Shown: one piece after another, positions 33,843 through 35,436 of the stretch
Layout of the letters: each line of letters opens with the position of its first letter
How positions within the stretch are numbered: the first letter of the stretch is position 1
Origin: Chloroflexota bacterium
GTDB taxonomy: Bacteria > Chloroflexota > Dehalococcoidia > Lucifugimonadales > UBA3495
Length of the DNA stretch: 35,436 nucleotides
Assembly: GCA_028874075.1 (NCBI GenBank)
Contig: JAPPLU010000068.1
Span: forward strand, 1-35,436
Direction of reading: 5' to 3'
The notes under the pieces: generated by a model
What the model was told of the DNA's origin: nothing
Seen by the model: the letters and a program-made list of their open reading frames with translations, nothing else
Database searches by the model: none
Program-made: the position numbers and the translations under genes

Positions 33843-35436
33843 TCAAGCGCGAAAGATATCCTTCCATATGGAATTTCGGGGCCCGGAGAATGTCTTGCTG
33901 GACAAGCGCTTCTCCCTGATTGACTGCGAAAACTGCCACGCCAAGGCACCCAGCAACAGGACTGTCCCCAGAACCAGGAAGACTCTGGGCCACCAGGGCA
34001 ATTCCCCGAACATGCCTGCCTCAACTACCATTGGGCCTCCCCCGATCTCTCCGCCGGAGGGCCCATCACTGCCCCCCACGTCGACTACAGGAATGGAGGA
34101 GTCGGCGGGCGCCCGTTCGGAGGCTCTGGTACGGCCCCTTGGATTAGGGGCCCAGCTCGGGACCTGTCCCGCTTCGGGTTCAGGCGTAGCCACTGCCAAA
34201 GACGGAGGCTGGGCAGGGGCGATTGGATGGGTTACCGCCACCAGGCATATTGTTCCCTTAAGGTCTGCGACGGTCAGAGTTACGATATCCAGTTCGTCCA
34301 GGTCAAGAGTGAATGTATGGGGCCACCAGTCCCCCTCCTGCCTTCGGTATTTGTAGACCTGGATTCCACCTTGCTCGTGGGCTGCATGAACCGCCTCGAC
34401 TCCGCCCATAACTTGGGCATCGAACCGCAGGCTGGCAGCTGCATATTCCAGATTTTCGTCGCGCACCGTATTGCCCAGCGAATCGAACAACTGGATGGAC
34501 ACCAGCGCCTGTTCTGAGCCAGCGGGCCACGGACCCCCGCAGTCGACCGCTGCAGACTCTACACGGACAAAAAAGGGCAAGCTGCCGATCCCGGGCGGCA
34601 ATTCCACCGCCGCAGTTCCGTCGGGAGTCTCCAGGTAGAAAGGCGATTCCCCGGTGACCAAGCCCACCGACTGGGTTGAAGGACTGGCAACGGACACCTC
34701 CTGAATGTCGAACAGGTTAACCACCACCACAATGAAATCTACGCCGCCGCGCCCATCAGATACGGACAAGTTCAGCAGGTGGTCCTGCTTGATTTCCAGG
34801 TCCAGATGCCCAAGGACCCGCAATTGTCCTGTGTTGGAGTCCAGGGAAAATTGTGACGCATCGATTCCGCTCAAGTAATAGGTCAGAGCGTCTCCGTCCG
34901 GGTCGACCGCGGTTACCGGCAGGCCTACCGGAGTCCCCCTGGTGGTTTGCTCGGCCACCCGGCGTTCTGTAGTGGCGCCTTCGGTAAAGACTGGCGGCCC
35001 ATTGGTTGAATTAGCAATGACCGGGTTGAAGTCATCGTCCTCTATAGTCACAGTGGCAAGCGCCCGGGACCCTGTTACCACGTTTTCTGGAAGGAGCCCG
35101 AAGCTCAGGCTGACCTGCTCATCGTCGACATCGTCATCCTGCCGGGCGGTAAACGCGAAGCTCTGGGTGCGGTCGCCCGGGGCGAAGTACAGTGTTCCGT
35201 CGGTCAGCCCCGACAGCTGGTAGTCGCCTGCTTCGGCGGTCTGCCCGGTAGCAGTTATTGGCACTGTCAATGTGCGGTCGGAAACGGCTGACAAATTCAC
35301 CGTCACGCTAATCGATCGTCCCTCGCCAACTGCATATCTGGCGGACCGGTAGTACACGTTCAGCTGCAGGGGTGGAGGGACTTCGTCATCGTTGATGGTC
35401 AGAATTGACCTCGTGGTTGAGCCCGCGGTCACGAGA
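33843..35436 (-). CDS. Surface protein with Calx-beta and cadherin-like domains and C-terminal membrane anchor (5' end outside window)
   Basis: The frame is open to the right window edge, so only the C-terminal 530 or so residues are present; the GTG at 35432 is not a convincing start. It begins inside the end of one Calx-beta domain (RSILTINDDE). A full Calx-beta domain follows (YAVGEGRSISVTVNL, AEAGDY, TVTIEDDDFNP). Next is a cadherin-type domain (GPPVFTEGATTERRVAEQTT, AVDPDGDALTYYLSG, LDLEIKQDHLLNLSVSDGRG). Then come a beta-rich region with HAAHEQGGIQVYKYRR, a Pro/Ser/Gly-rich stalk, a single membrane helix (VFLVLGTVLLLGALAWQF) and a short basic tail. Type I topology on the outer cell surface is therefore predicted. 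Calx-beta and cadherin folds often bind Ca2+ and mediate adhesion. It converges with the kinase gene; the 209-nt gap (33634-33842) holds nothing recognisable. Confidence 0.85.
   Translation of the reverse strand, partial: LVTAGSTTRSILTINDDEVPPPLQLNVYYRSARYAVGEGRSISVTVNLSAVSDRTLTVPITATGQTAEAGDYQLSGLTDGTLYFAPGDRTQSFAFTARQDDDVDDEQVSLSFGLLPENVVTGSRALATVTIEDDDFNPVIANSTNGPPVFTEGATTERRVAEQTTRGTPVGLPVTAVDPDGDALTYYLSGIDASQFSLDSNTGQLRVLGHLDLEIKQDHLLNLSVSDGRGGVDFIVVVVNLFDIQEVSVASPSTQSVGLVTGESPFYLETPDGTAAVELPPGIGSLPFFVRVESAAVDCGGPWPAGSEQALVSIQLFDSLGNTVRDENLEYAAASLRFDAQVMGGVEAVHAAHEQGGIQVYKYRRQEGDWWPHTFTLDLDELDIVTLTVADLKGTICLVAVTHPIAPAQPPSLAVATPEPEAGQVPSWAPNPRGRTRASERAPADSSIPVVDVGGSDGPSGGEIGGGPMVVEAGMFGELPWWPRVFLVLGTVLLLGALAWQFSQSIREKRLSSKTFSGPRNSIWKDIFRA

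Noticed and set aside
1..35436. CRISPR array, tRNA or rRNA genes
   Set aside because: I found no regularly spaced direct repeats and no stretch with tRNA or rRNA landmarks on either strand.

Overview
The window is high-GC bacterial DNA. Its gene content (PAS-kinase/receiver/winged-helix hybrids, cadherin and Calx-beta surface proteins, an IS701 remnant, a GMC oxidoreductase, S9 peptidase and beta-lactamase-fold hydrolases) suggests a Chloroflexota/Dehalococcoidia-like environmental bacterium, perhaps SAR202-related. That placement is inference from gene families; no phylogenetic marker or RNA gene is visible.

Layout. (1) 1-4028, minus: two secreted surface proteins, one running off the left edge. 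(2) 4029-5189: a gene-free gap. (3) 5190-7829: a decayed hybrid histidine kinase divergent from a LuxR-type regulator whose receiver lacks the phospho-acceptor Asp. (4) 8142-10897: a CPA2-type cation/proton antiporter and a small methyltransferase. (5) 10957-23459: two paralogous MFS transporters, a serine hydrolase, an S9 peptidase, an MgtE Mg2+ transporter, a YihY/BrkB membrane protein and a free-standing protein built of twelve 22-residue repeats. The same repeat type forms the tails of both MFS proteins and the N-terminal half of the YihY protein. (6) 23594-25818, minus: panD (aspartate decarboxylase), a SAM methyltransferase and an ATP-grasp ligase, which look like a small beta-alanine-based pathway. 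(7) 26244-29690: a GMC oxidoreductase between two transposase remnants and enclosed by a 15-bp inverted repeat. (8) 29893-33633, plus: a lipoprotein with three related domains, followed by an OmpR-type response regulator and its histidine kinase. (9) 33843-35436, minus: the C-terminal part of a Calx-beta/cadherin surface protein running off the right edge.

A recurring oddity is that six genes are broken in ways that each need one extra base to repair, nine breaks in total, eight of them by lengthening a homopolymer and the ninth by restoring AAA. All nine are apparent deletions, which points to base-calling errors in the source assembly more than to biology. I therefore describe those genes as joined products. 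Three in-frame stop codons (in the hybrid kinase, the second MFS gene and the ATP-grasp gene) are substitutions and may be real decay.

The most interesting candidate for something undescribed is the 22-residue, proline-free, Gly/Ala-rich helical repeat family shared by four neighbouring proteins, three of which are membrane proteins. Second is the panD-methyltransferase-ATP-grasp cassette.
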